DNA from: Tritonibacter aquimaris | Lineage (GTDB): Bacteria > Pseudomonadota > Alphaproteobacteria > Rhodobacterales > Rhodobacteraceae | Reading direction: 5' to 3' | Assembly (NCBI RefSeq): GCF_009617595.1 | Contig: NZ_WIXK01000001.1 | Coordinates: 434,001 to 498,000, forward strand | Length of the DNA: 64,000 bases | Shown here: in pieces, positions 28,653 to 35,724 of the stretch | Layout of the letters: each line of letters opens with the position of its first letter | Numbering within the stretch: the stretch's first letter is position 1 | The notes under the pieces: generated by a model | Seen by the model: only the letters and a program-made list of their open reading frames with translations | Told to the model about the DNA's origin: nothing | The model's database searches: none | Program-made: the position numbers and the translations under genes

Positions 28653-29498
28653 CTAGATATCCTGCCCTGCCCCGATACGGCCCAACCGATAGGCCATTTC
28701 CTCATAGCGTGAGGCGGTGATCTCATATTGGATCGCATTGAGCAGGCTATACACTTCCTGCATTTCCGGGGTCTCCAGCGCCGTGATGTAGTTTTCAAGC
28801 TCGGCATTGTCAAAGCCCTGATAGGTATAGGCAGACGCCGCAAGGCCGCTTGTTTGCATCGACAGGCGCATTTCATCAGATTGTTCAGCCAAAAGCGCCT
28901 TCAGCGCCTCAGTATCGAGCTGCAGCTCGATCAGCCCAGACGCATCTGCCGCGATCAGCAGGCGCAGCTGCACCTCCTGCACCGCATGCACCGCGCTGTC
29001 ATCCGCATCCACCGCGCGCCCCATCCGTTTGAGGATTTCAATTCGCTCATCACCCTGTTTTAGCAGGTCGGAAATGATCCGCTCTCCTGCGATGCGTTTG
29101 ATATCATCATCTTCGATCATATGAGAGGCGTTTTCCGCCTTTACCAGCCGCTGTCCAAGTGCGCTGTCATAAAAATCCTGCGCATGCTGCAGCGCCTTGT
29201 CGCTCAACGTTTCTTCGAGGTAGTCCACCGCCTGACCGCGCATGTCTTTGTGGTCAAACACATCTTTTGAAATACGCTCAAATTCGGTGCCAAACACGTC
29301 TGGTTCAAGCCCAATCATTGCAGGCACGCTTTCAGCTGAGAGCGCAATACTGTCGAGCGCCACATCAAAGCCCGTAACATTGAGGAAGGTTTCCACATGG
29401 TTGCGATCAGCTGCGCGCGCCAGTTGCGCAAAGGTCAGTGCACAAACCATCACGGCAAAAGCGGGCAGCAGGCGGAGGGGGGAATATCTCTGGGTCAT
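28653..29498 (-). CDS. DUF2059-containing exported protein
   Basis: A 281-residue protein. A signal peptide (LLPAFAVMVCALTFAQLARAAD) is followed by an all-helical, acidic body. The C-terminal half contains LGQRLVKAENASHM and the late YEEMAYRLGRIG, consistent with a DUF2059-like fold of unknown function located in the periplasm. The start ATG is chosen to give a compact signal peptide; a further ATG 15 codons upstream is possible. It stands alone upstream of the ribosomal protein operon. Confidence 0.75.
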   Translation of the reverse strand: MTQRYSPLRLLPAFAVMVCALTFAQLARAADRNHVETFLNVTGFDVALDSIALSAESVPAMIGLEPDVFGTEFERISKDVFDHKDMRGQAVDYLEETLSDKALQHAQDFYDSALGQRLVKAENASHMIEDDDIKRIAGERIISDLLKQGDERIEILKRMGRAVDADDSAVHAVQEVQLRLLIAADASGLIELQLDTEALKALLAEQSDEMRLSMQTSGLAASAYTYQGFDNAELENYITALETPEMQEVYSLLNAIQYEITASRYEEMAYRLGRIGAGQDI

Positions 29499-29619
29499 GC
29501 AGTGAACAGTAAGACAAACTGAAAGGCGAACAAGGAAAATCACTGTGATGTTGAAAAAGTTGGAATTTTCTCTTGCACCCCTAGCCTGTGCACATTAAAC
29601 GCCCCCTCACACTCCCCGC

Positions 29620-29709
29620 GGAGAGGTGCCGGAGTGGTCGAACGGGGCGGTCTCGAAAACCGTTGTCCCTTCACGGGGACCCAGGGTTCGAATCCCTGTC
29701 TCTCCGCCA
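29620..29709 (+). tRNA. tRNA-Ser (anticodon CGA)
   Basis: A 90-base class II tRNA. Acceptor GGAGAGG pairs with TCTCTCC plus discriminator G and encoded CCA. The D arm is TGCCGGAGTGGTCGAACGG, the anticodon stem GCGGT/ACCGT encloses the loop CTCGAAA with anticodon CGA, a long variable arm follows (TTGTCCCTTCACGGGGACCC) and the T arm is AGGGTTCGAATCCCT. It reads UCG codons. The 3' part of this gene is repeated in decayed form about 4 kb downstream. Confidence 0.96.
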
Positions 29710-29966
29710 TTTATTCTCGCGATCGTGACATTCCAGTGTGACACTACAGAATGAGCGATGCGTAGCTGTGTCGGCGTCTCACATTCGGGTGTTCCATTCA
29801 TTGATCAACAGATGGTCTGTTTCCAGATGAATCAAAATAGTTTTAGCGTTTTCTTCAAATAGAATTGCATATGCCTACTCACGCCTTCCCAAAGCTACCG
29901 TTCGCCCCATAAACGGAGGGAAGAATTGTGACATGGTGACCTTGGATTAAATGTTAGCTTGCCGAA

Positions 29967-31505
29967 ATGAGCTTAAAACAACCAAATTCGATAGATCCCA
30001 GAACCCGATTGCGCAGTTGGGTTGGGTGGCTTGTGGCTGTGGCCTTAGGAGTTATTGCCTTGGCTGTTGTTCAGGTGAACTTACAATTCAAGGAGCTGGA
30101 GAACGAAAGCGGGGAGCTTCATCGGCTGGCGTCGTTGCGTGCTGGCCAACATGATGCCCATTTGACGGCACTGTCCGCCATTGCTGTTGCCGGTGCAGGT
30201 CAGCGCTCTGATCTGTTTCTTGATGTTGCTGCAACCATATCGAGATTTTATCCGAGAATAGACGAGGTACAATTGGTGCCGCTTGATCCTGCGGGCGAAA
30301 CCGTCGGGTCCAAGCCGATATCCTCGGGCGTCGAGGCAATGATCCGTTCTGCAGCCAAACGATCTACCGGGTTGCCAGAGCTTTTGCCCCACCCCCTGGG
30401 ACAAGAACACTACTTTCTGGTGAAGCGCAGCCCCAATTCTGACAATGCGATTTACGCCTTAGCCCTCGGAATTGATGCAGCGCAGCTGGTGGGTAGTGAT
30501 GCAGATTTCTGGTCAAAGAACACCGTGCAAATAGGTCTTTCGCTGCCCGGCGGGGGCAATCTTCTCCTTCGGTCCCCTGCCCCCAATCCTCGTTTTGCGC
30601 GGCCCCTGGAAAGCGGCTCCCAACCCTTGTTGCTGGAAACATCAAGAAGCACCAAACTCGCACATTTGCTGCCACCTCTCCAAGTTGCCATCGTCCTTGC
30701 GCTGGTCAGCCTGATCTATTTTTCCGCCCTAGCGTTCGTTCATCAGCGCATACGGGTGCGGGCGGCCGAACGAGACGCGGAAATGCGGCGGATGGAAGCG
30801 CAGTTGACACATGCCTCGCGTGTGAATGCGATGGGAGAAATGGCCAGCGGAATGGCCCATGAGCTAACCCAGCCCCTGACCGCTATCCTGGCTCAGGCGC
30901 AAGCCGGGCGGCGGCTGTTGGCGCGCGGCAAAGCAGAAGCGGTTGATCCAGCGCTGTCCGACATCGCGTCGCAAGCTAAGCGCGCTTCGGCAATTCTGGA
31001 ACAGTTGCGAAACTGGTCTCGCCCTCACCGGGGGCCGATTCAATCCATTGATTTGCGAAGAGTGTTGACCAATATTGAGGCCCTTCTTCGGCCCGAAGCA
31101 GACAAGCGTGGGGTGGATTTGGGATTCAATATGCCCAGCGACCCTACAATAGTTCGGGCAGATCAAGTCGAGATGGAACAGGTATTACACAACCTTATCC
31201 GAAATGCATTTGAGGCACTGGAGCCTCAAACAGGAGGCGAGATCCGCGTTCACTTGGGGATCTCTGAAGACAACATTTTCCTTGATGTGATCGACAATGG
31301 CCCAGGGGTAGATAACGATCTGAAATCACGCCTGTTCACGCCTTTTGTGACGACACGCGAGAACGGCACTGGCCTTGGGTTGGCGCTTTGCCAAAGGCTG
31401 GTCGAACGTGCAGGTGGTGAGATCACCCACCGGCCTGCCGATGTTGGTGCCAGTTTTCACATCAGTTTACCCATCAGCGCACAACGAGAGGAGGCAGCAC
31501 TATGA
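29967..31505 (+). CDS. membrane sensor histidine kinase of the island cassette
   Basis: A 512-residue kinase. Transmembrane helices at about 19-39 and 236-259 enclose a periplasmic domain near 195 residues long with no recognised motif. Then come a coiled linker, the HisKA box GMAHELTQPL with His298, and the ATPase domain with NLIRNAFEAL (N box), DNGPGV (G1) and GTGLGLAL (G2). The H-box (HELTQPL) is of the DctB/FixL-like subgroup paired with FixJ-type partners. It overlaps the regulator gene by 4 bases. A clear ribosome binding site is lacking, so the start is less certain. The signal sensed is unknown; the HbpS-like neighbour suggests a haem or redox cue. Confidence 0.9.
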   Translation: MSLKQPNSIDPRTRLRSWVGWLVAVALGVIALAVVQVNLQFKELENESGELHRLASLRAGQHDAHLTALSAIAVAGAGQRSDLFLDVAATISRFYPRIDEVQLVPLDPAGETVGSKPISSGVEAMIRSAAKRSTGLPELLPHPLGQEHYFLVKRSPNSDNAIYALALGIDAAQLVGSDADFWSKNTVQIGLSLPGGGNLLLRSPAPNPRFARPLESGSQPLLLETSRSTKLAHLLPPLQVAIVLALVSLIYFSALAFVHQRIRVRAAERDAEMRRMEAQLTHASRVNAMGEMASGMAHELTQPLTAILAQAQAGRRLLARGKAEAVDPALSDIASQAKRASAILEQLRNWSRPHRGPIQSIDLRRVLTNIEALLRPEADKRGVDLGFNMPSDPTIVRADQVEMEQVLHNLIRNAFEALEPQTGGEIRVHLGISEDNIFLDVIDNGPGVDNDLKSRLFTPFVTTRENGTGLGLALCQRLVERAGGEITHRPADVGASFHISLPISAQREEAAL

Positions 31506-32110
31506 ACCATCCTGTCTATCTTGTTGATGATGACGAAGCCGTTCGCCGGGCGTTGCAGTTGCTTCTTTCGACGGTTGATATTGACGTCACCACCTTTGCA
31601 GATCCCCAATCATTTCTGGCGCGGCTTGATAGGCTGCACCCCGGCTGTCTGATCCTCGATATCCGAATGCCGCTAATTTCAGGCCTGAAGCTTCAAGAAA
31701 GACTTGCTGAAAAAGGAGTGGACTGGCCGACAGTGGTTATTTCCGGTCATGGTGACATCGAGGCCTGCCGCCGCGCGTTTCGCAATGGCGCTGTCGATTT
31801 CTTGTCGAAACCGGTAGACGAACAGGATTTGATCGAAGCGATTCAGAAAGGCAATGATACTCTGGAGGCGCGGTTGCAGACGGATCAGGAGCTGGCTGAG
31901 TTGCGCACGCTTTTGTCCTCTCTGACCCCACGCGAGAGTGAAGTGCTTCAACAGATTGCTCAGGGGTTCACAACCAAGCAGATTGCCGAAGGGCTTGGCC
32001 TGTCACCCCGCACCGTGGAGAGCCACCGGGCCGCAATTGGGGCCAAGCTGGGAACCACCTCACAAGCAGAAATGACGCGTGCCTGGATCGAGGGCGGAGT
32101 ATCTCCGTAG
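31502..32110 (+). CDS. FixJ/NarL-type response regulator
   Basis: A 202-residue two-domain regulator. The receiver has the acidic DDDE cluster near residue 9, phospho-acceptor Asp53 in LILDIRMP, and the switch lysine in FLSKPVD. A short coiled linker leads to the LuxR/FixJ-type helix-turn-helix (LTPRESEVLQQIAQGFTTKQIAEG). Coupled to the kinase gene by a 4-base overlap. A perfect 22-bp palindrome covers its last codons and stop, a likely binding site for a dimeric regulator in front of the next gene. Confidence 0.93.
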   Translation: MNHPVYLVDDDEAVRRALQLLLSTVDIDVTTFADPQSFLARLDRLHPGCLILDIRMPLISGLKLQERLAEKGVDWPTVVISGHGDIEACRRAFRNGAVDFLSKPVDEQDLIEAIQKGNDTLEARLQTDQELAELRTLLSSLTPRESEVLQQIAQGFTTKQIAEGLGLSPRTVESHRAAIGAKLGTTSQAEMTRAWIEGGVSP

Positions 32111-32122
32111 GACTACGGAGAT
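32101..32122. promoter_or_regulatory. 22-bp perfect palindrome at the end of the response-regulator gene
   Basis: ATCTCCGTAG and CTACGGAGAT are exact reverse complements with a 2-base centre. It spans the regulator's stop codon and lies about 75 bases before the HbpS-like start. It has no T-run, so it is a better operator candidate than a terminator; the regulator just upstream is the natural suspect. Confidence 0.6.
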
Positions 32123-32124
32123 GA

Positions 32125-32148
32125 CCGGGAAGTCTACGAATTTCCCGG
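32125..32148 (+). other. second hairpin in the leader of the HbpS-like gene
   Basis: CCGGGAA and TTCCCGG form a 7-bp stem around a 10-base loop, two bases after the 22-bp palindrome. Possible attenuator or RNA-stability element; no U-run. Confidence 0.45.
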
Positions 32149-32197
32149 ACGACTCATTGTTCATAAAACCTCTTCATTGCATATGAGGAGACATAAC

Positions 32198-32677
32198 ATG
32201 ATCCGCAAACTGGCCCTTGCCGCCTTTCTGGCTCCGGTATCTGTAGCCGCCCAAGACCTGCCCACCGCCCCCTACTTGCCGTTGGAACTTGCCGCCAAAG
32301 CTGCCCAAACAGCTCTCGAAGCCTGTGCCGCTGATGGATACAATGTCAGCGTTGCCATCGTCGCTCGTGATGGTGCCACAAAGGTGCATCTCAAGGCCGA
32401 CGGTTCTGGTCCGCACACTGTGGGCAGCGCCCAGGGCAAGGCCTTTACCTCGGCCTCGATGGGGCGTGATACCGCTGGTCTGGCGAATTTCATTGGAGAG
32501 AACCCACAACATGACGGTCTGCGTTACATGGATGGCCGCATGGTTATTCAGGGTGGTGGATTGCCGATCAAGATCGGAGGCGCACTGGTGGGCGGCATTG
32601 GTGTTGGCGGCGCACCTGGCGGTCATCTTGATGAAGCCTGCGCGCGTGTTGGACTGGATGCTATCAGCGCTCAATGA
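32198..32677 (+). CDS. exported HbpS/GlcG-family (DUF336) protein
   Basis: A 159-residue protein. A signal peptide (MIRKLALAAFLAPVSVAAQ) precedes a compact domain with SVAIVARDGATKVHLKADG, GSAQGKAFTSASMG and the glycine-rich IKIGGALVGGIGVGGAPGG, the signature of the GlcG/HbpS (Haem_degrading) family. In Streptomyces the family member HbpS binds haem and modulates the SenS-SenR two-component pair. Here the gene directly follows a two-component pair, which makes a sensor accessory role attractive; this is inference. AGGAG sits 6 bases before the chosen ATG; an upstream ATG 7 codons earlier would spoil the signal peptide. Confidence 0.82.
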   Translation: MIRKLALAAFLAPVSVAAQDLPTAPYLPLELAAKAAQTALEACAADGYNVSVAIVARDGATKVHLKADGSGPHTVGSAQGKAFTSASMGRDTAGLANFIGENPQHDGLRYMDGRMVIQGGGLPIKIGGALVGGIGVGGAPGGHLDEACARVGLDAISAQ

Positions 32678-32684
32678 TCGGATC

Positions 32685-32716
32685 GCAGCCCGCCCCTACA
32701 AGGCGGGCTGCATTTT
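32685..32716 (+). terminator. hairpin between the HbpS-like and ankyrin genes
   Basis: GCAGCCCGCC and GGCGGGCTGC pair perfectly over 10 bp and are followed by ATTTT. It may reduce read-through into the ankyrin gene. Confidence 0.7.
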
Positions 32717-32733
32717 AGATGACGGAGGTTGAT

Positions 32734-33408
32734 ATGAAAAAGCTTCTTCTGGTGGCGCTTATGAGCGCCTTCGCCAACTTTGCTCAGGCACAGACAGCCC
32801 CGTCGAAAGGTGAAGTCGCCAGCTATCAGGGGCTGCATCGCGCCGCTCATACCGGGGATCTCGAAGGCATTGCACGTCTTGTCTCTGCTGGCGTCGAGCT
32901 CAACAGCCGAGACGCGCGCGGGCGCACCCCTGCTCATGTCGCTGCATATGCTTCACAGGATGGGGCACTGCGCGTTCTCGCACAGGCCGGGGCCGATATG
33001 AATGCACTGGAAAATCAGGCCTATGATGTGGTGACCATTGCCGCAGTCGCGAATGACCCAGATCTGATGTCGCTCGCTATCAAGTTGGGCAATGATCCCA
33101 GTTTGATCACCAGCCCCTATGACGGAACCGCGCTGATCGCCGCTGCCCATCTGGGGCACGTCGAGGTGGTTCGCCGACTGATTGAAGCAGGCGCACCACT
33201 TGATCACGTCAACAATCTGGACTGGACTGCCCTGATCGAGGCTGTGGTTCTGGGTGACGGAGGACCGGATCATCAGGAGGTCGTCCGACTACTTGTGCAG
33301 GCCGGCGCTGATCAGACCATAGGCGACCGTGACGGCATCACACCGCTGGAACATGCCAGAGCGCGGGGTTTTGAGCAGATCACCTCGACGTTGTTGCGCT
33401 TCGACTGA
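32734..33408 (+). CDS. exported ankyrin-repeat protein
   Basis: A 224-residue protein. A signal peptide (MKKLLLVALMSAFANFAQAQ) is followed by about five ankyrin repeats. Repeat hallmarks are LHRAAHTGDLEGIARLVSAG, GRTPAHVAAYASQDGALRVL, GTALIAAAHLGHVEVVRRLI and GITPLEHARARGF. Ankyrin repeats mediate protein contacts; exported bacterial examples include AnkB of Pseudomonas aeruginosa, linked to periplasmic catalase. A scaffold or stress role beside the HbpS-like protein is possible but unproven. GGAGG precedes the chosen ATG. Confidence 0.85.
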   Translation: MKKLLLVALMSAFANFAQAQTAPSKGEVASYQGLHRAAHTGDLEGIARLVSAGVELNSRDARGRTPAHVAAYASQDGALRVLAQAGADMNALENQAYDVVTIAAVANDPDLMSLAIKLGNDPSLITSPYDGTALIAAAHLGHVEVVRRLIEAGAPLDHVNNLDWTALIEAVVLGDGGPDHQEVVRLLVQAGADQTIGDRDGITPLEHARARGFEQITSTLLRFD

Positions 33409-33745
33409 TATTGTGGCTCCTCATCACCTGTTCATTTAGCCAAGGCGAGGCCGGGCAAAAAAGGGTCTTGCGGCAACATTGAACGCTCATTGGCACTCAA
33501 AGTAGGCCGAGAGTCGGGTCCAATATCACACCATGATCGGATATTATCTGCGCCGAAGATCTGGAGTTCGTTTCTTGTCTTGCGCCGTGCTTCTTTTGTT
33601 TTTGACACCAAAGCAGCACAGCCCACATGCACGCATGACACTTTTCTATGACACCCCTGACCGCCTTCTGTGCCGATTTTGCGTTGTTCACCGTTAGAAT
33701 GTCCGAATTTTTTTCGGTGCATCCCTTTGGAAATAGACTCAAAAA
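33409..33745. other. gene-free right part of the island
   Basis: About 340 bases with no supported gene. A 106-codon reverse frame here has no ribosome site and no recognisable domain. Composition looks different from the neighbours, with T-rich patches, as expected of decayed sequence near an integration boundary. Confidence 0.45.
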
Positions 33746-33809
33746 CGGTCACGGAAATCGTTGTCCCTTCACGCCGAGCCCCAGGATTCGAAACTCTGTC
33801 TCTTCGCCA
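33746..33809 (+). pseudogene. decayed 3' part of tRNA-Ser (attachment-site duplicate)
   Basis: Aligned by hand with the tRNA-Ser at 29648-29709. TTGTCCCTTCACG and CTGTCTCT/TCGCCA are kept, with scattered substitutions and a 2-base insertion in the variable arm; identity is near 88% over the aligned bases. The 5' half (acceptor and D arm) is absent, so it cannot fold as a tRNA. The same orientation as the intact gene fits an att-type direct repeat. Confidence 0.7.
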
Positions 33810-33888
33810 TTACTCCCCTTCGCTTTTAGCAAGATGTGCCTTGTATCAAGGCCTGCTGCTTTTGGGGCCTTGGGTAGAAAGACTGTTG

Positions 33889-34347
33889 TTAGCTGATGGT
33901 TGGGAACACCGATGTCTTTTTGACGGTCCCATAAACAAAGCTTGTATCAATTGAAGCAATGCCGCCGATCCGGTGGATGCGGTTGCGGATAAATTCTTCG
34001 TATGCGTCAAGATCAGAGACTACGACCCGCAGTTGATAATCCGACGCGCCCGTCAGCACGTGGCATTCGAGCACCTCATCGATCGACATGATCTGGTTTT
34101 CAAAGCGTTTCACATCTTCTTCGTTGTGGCGTTCCAGCCGAATACGAACAAAGACCGTGATCGGAAGCCCATAGGCTTTGGCGTCAACTTCGGCGCTGTA
34201 GCCCTGGATGGCACCGCTCTCTTCAAGCAGGCGCAGACGGCGCAGGCAGGGGGATGGTGACAGGTTGACCTGCTCGGCAAGGTCCTGATTTGTCATGCGC
34301 CCATTGGCCTGAAGGGTGCGAATGATTTGGCGGTCTTTACTATCCAT
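33889..34347 (-). CDS. mdeR: Lrp/AsnC-family regulator, MdeR-like
   Basis: A 152-residue Lrp/AsnC protein. The N-terminal helix-turn-helix holds KDRQIIRTLQANGRMTNQDL and LSPSPCLRRLRLLEESGAI; the C-terminal ligand-binding RAM domain has VTGA-like VLTGASDYQLRV. Divergent orientation to the methionine gamma-lyase and oxoacid-dehydrogenase genes reproduces the mdeR-mdeA-mdeB organisation described in Pseudomonas putida, where the Lrp-type protein activates the catabolic genes. The start used is the ATG behind GAGGG; an extension of 19 codons is not family sequence. It lies just outside the island. Confidence 0.85.
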   Translation of the reverse strand: MDSKDRQIIRTLQANGRMTNQDLAEQVNLSPSPCLRRLRLLEESGAIQGYSAEVDAKAYGLPITVFVRIRLERHNEEDVKRFENQIMSIDEVLECHVLTGASDYQLRVVVSDLDAYEEFIRNRIHRIGGIASIDTSFVYGTVKKTSVFPTIS

Positions 34348-34460
34348 TTGGCCCTCATTGGCAGATGTTGCCAATATAGTGGTCAATCCAAGCATAATTC
34401 GCAACTAAATGCCTTTGTTTCGAGCTCAAACTGTTCTTAACGCTGAACAGAGAGGTTGCC

Positions 34461-35675
34461 ATGAACTCGAAATCCGGTTTTGCCACACGTGCTATTCACC
34501 ATGCTTATGATCCGTTGCAAAACGAGGGCGCGTTGAACCCGCCGTTGCATCTGACCTCGACCTTTGTGTTTGAAAACGCCGAGGCAGGCGGCGAGATGTT
34601 TGCCGGAGAACGCGAAGGCCATATCTACAGCCGTATTTCCAACCCCACCTGCGATCTGTTGGAGCAGCGCATTGCAACGCTCGAAGGGGCCGAGGCCGCG
34701 CTTGCGCTGTCGTCTGGTATGGGGGCGATTACTGCCGCGCTCTGGACCCTCCTCAGCCCTGGTGATGAGCTGATCGTGGATGAAACGCTCTATGGCTGCA
34801 CCTTTGCCTATATGCGCCACGGGCTTGATAAATGGGGCGTGACCATCACCCATGTGGATATGACAGACCCGGAAAACCTGCGCGCAGCCATCAGTGATAA
34901 AACCCGGGTGGTCTATTTCGAAACCCCTGCAAACCCCAATATGCGTCTGGTTGATATTGCCGCGGTTTCACAGATAGCCCATGCGGTTGGGGCAACAGTG
35001 ATCGTCGATAATACCTATGCCACCCCCTATCTGACCCGCCCGATTGAACTGGGTGCGGATCTGGTGGTGCATTCGGCCACCAAATACCTTGGAGGTCACG
35101 GCGATGTGGTGGCTGGTCTTGCAGCGGGCAGTGCCGACATGATCCGCGATATTCGTTTGATTGGCATGAAGGATATGACCGGTGCGGTGATGGCGCCGTT
35201 CAATGCCATGATGATCCTGCGCGGGCTGAAAACCCTTGCGCTGCGGCTCGATCGTCATTGTGCGTCGGCTCAAACCGTCGCGGAATGGCTTGAGGCGCAT
35301 CCGGCCGTCGAAACCGTACATTTCCCTGGGCTTCCCTCGTTCCCACAGCATGAACTGGCGCGCCGTCAGATGGAGCAGCCCGGCGCAATGATTGCCTTTG
35401 AGCTCAAAGGCGGCATGGCAGCTGGTATCGCGCTGATGAACCGTTTGAATATGATCCAGCGCGCGGTGTCTTTGGGCGATGCGGAGAGCCTCATTCAGCA
35501 CCCGGCTTCAATGACCCATTCACCCTATACGCCGGAAGAACGCACCGCACATGGTATTTGTGATGGGTTGGTGCGCCTGTCTGTTGGGCTCGAAGAAGTC
35601 GAAGACATTCTGGCCGATCTTGATCAGGCCCTGCCCGCTGCGGACCGTTCGGCTGTAGGTCAGGCTGCAGAATAA
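34461..35675 (+). CDS. mdeA: L-methionine gamma-lyase
   Basis: A 404-residue PLP enzyme of the Cys/Met metabolism family. FATRAIHHAYDP at the start, SRISNPTCDLLEQRIA, and the PLP-lysine segment HSATKYLGGHGDVV are present. The active-site cysteine typical of methionine gamma-lyase is kept in LYGCTFAYMRHG; cystathionine gamma-lyases and synthases usually lack it. The reaction splits methionine into methanethiol, ammonia and 2-oxobutyrate. Next gene, mdeB, would oxidise the 2-oxobutyrate. AGAGAGG precedes the start. The last codons and stop are involved in a short tandem duplication. Confidence 0.92.
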   Translation: MNSKSGFATRAIHHAYDPLQNEGALNPPLHLTSTFVFENAEAGGEMFAGEREGHIYSRISNPTCDLLEQRIATLEGAEAALALSSGMGAITAALWTLLSPGDELIVDETLYGCTFAYMRHGLDKWGVTITHVDMTDPENLRAAISDKTRVVYFETPANPNMRLVDIAAVSQIAHAVGATVIVDNTYATPYLTRPIELGADLVVHSATKYLGGHGDVVAGLAAGSADMIRDIRLIGMKDMTGAVMAPFNAMMILRGLKTLALRLDRHCASAQTVAEWLEAHPAVETVHFPGLPSFPQHELARRQMEQPGAMIAFELKGGMAAGIALMNRLNMIQRAVSLGDAESLIQHPASMTHSPYTPEERTAHGICDGLVRLSVGLEEVEDILADLDQALPAADRSAVGQAAE

Positions 35676-35692
35676 CTCAGGCTGCAGAATAA
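35661..35692 (+). repeat. 17-bp tandem duplication at the end of mdeA
   Basis: CAGGCTGCAGAATAA occurs twice with 2 bases between. The first copy contains the mdeA stop codon, so the second is untranslated. It looks like a recent slippage duplication. Confidence 0.75.
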
Positions 35693-35724
35693 ATCAGGCC
35701 ACACAGATCAGGGAGCCCAAGGTC

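Larger units (their letters stand above)
29710..33745. mobile_element. relic genomic island inserted at tRNA-Ser(CGA)
   Basis: The intact tRNA-Ser and a second, decayed copy of its anticodon-to-3' end (33746-33809) bracket this segment in the same orientation, the arrangement left by site-specific integration into a tRNA 3' end. Inside are a histidine kinase, a FixJ-type regulator, an HbpS/GlcG-like exported protein and an exported ankyrin protein, followed by gene-free sequence. No integrase, transposase or phage gene is present, so the element is immobile or was reduced by deletion. The boundary assignment rests on a hand alignment. Confidence 0.65.

Noticed and set aside
33432-33752. 106-codon minus-strand frame near the decayed tRNA copy
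   Set aside because: No ribosome site or domain; runs into the tRNA remnant.
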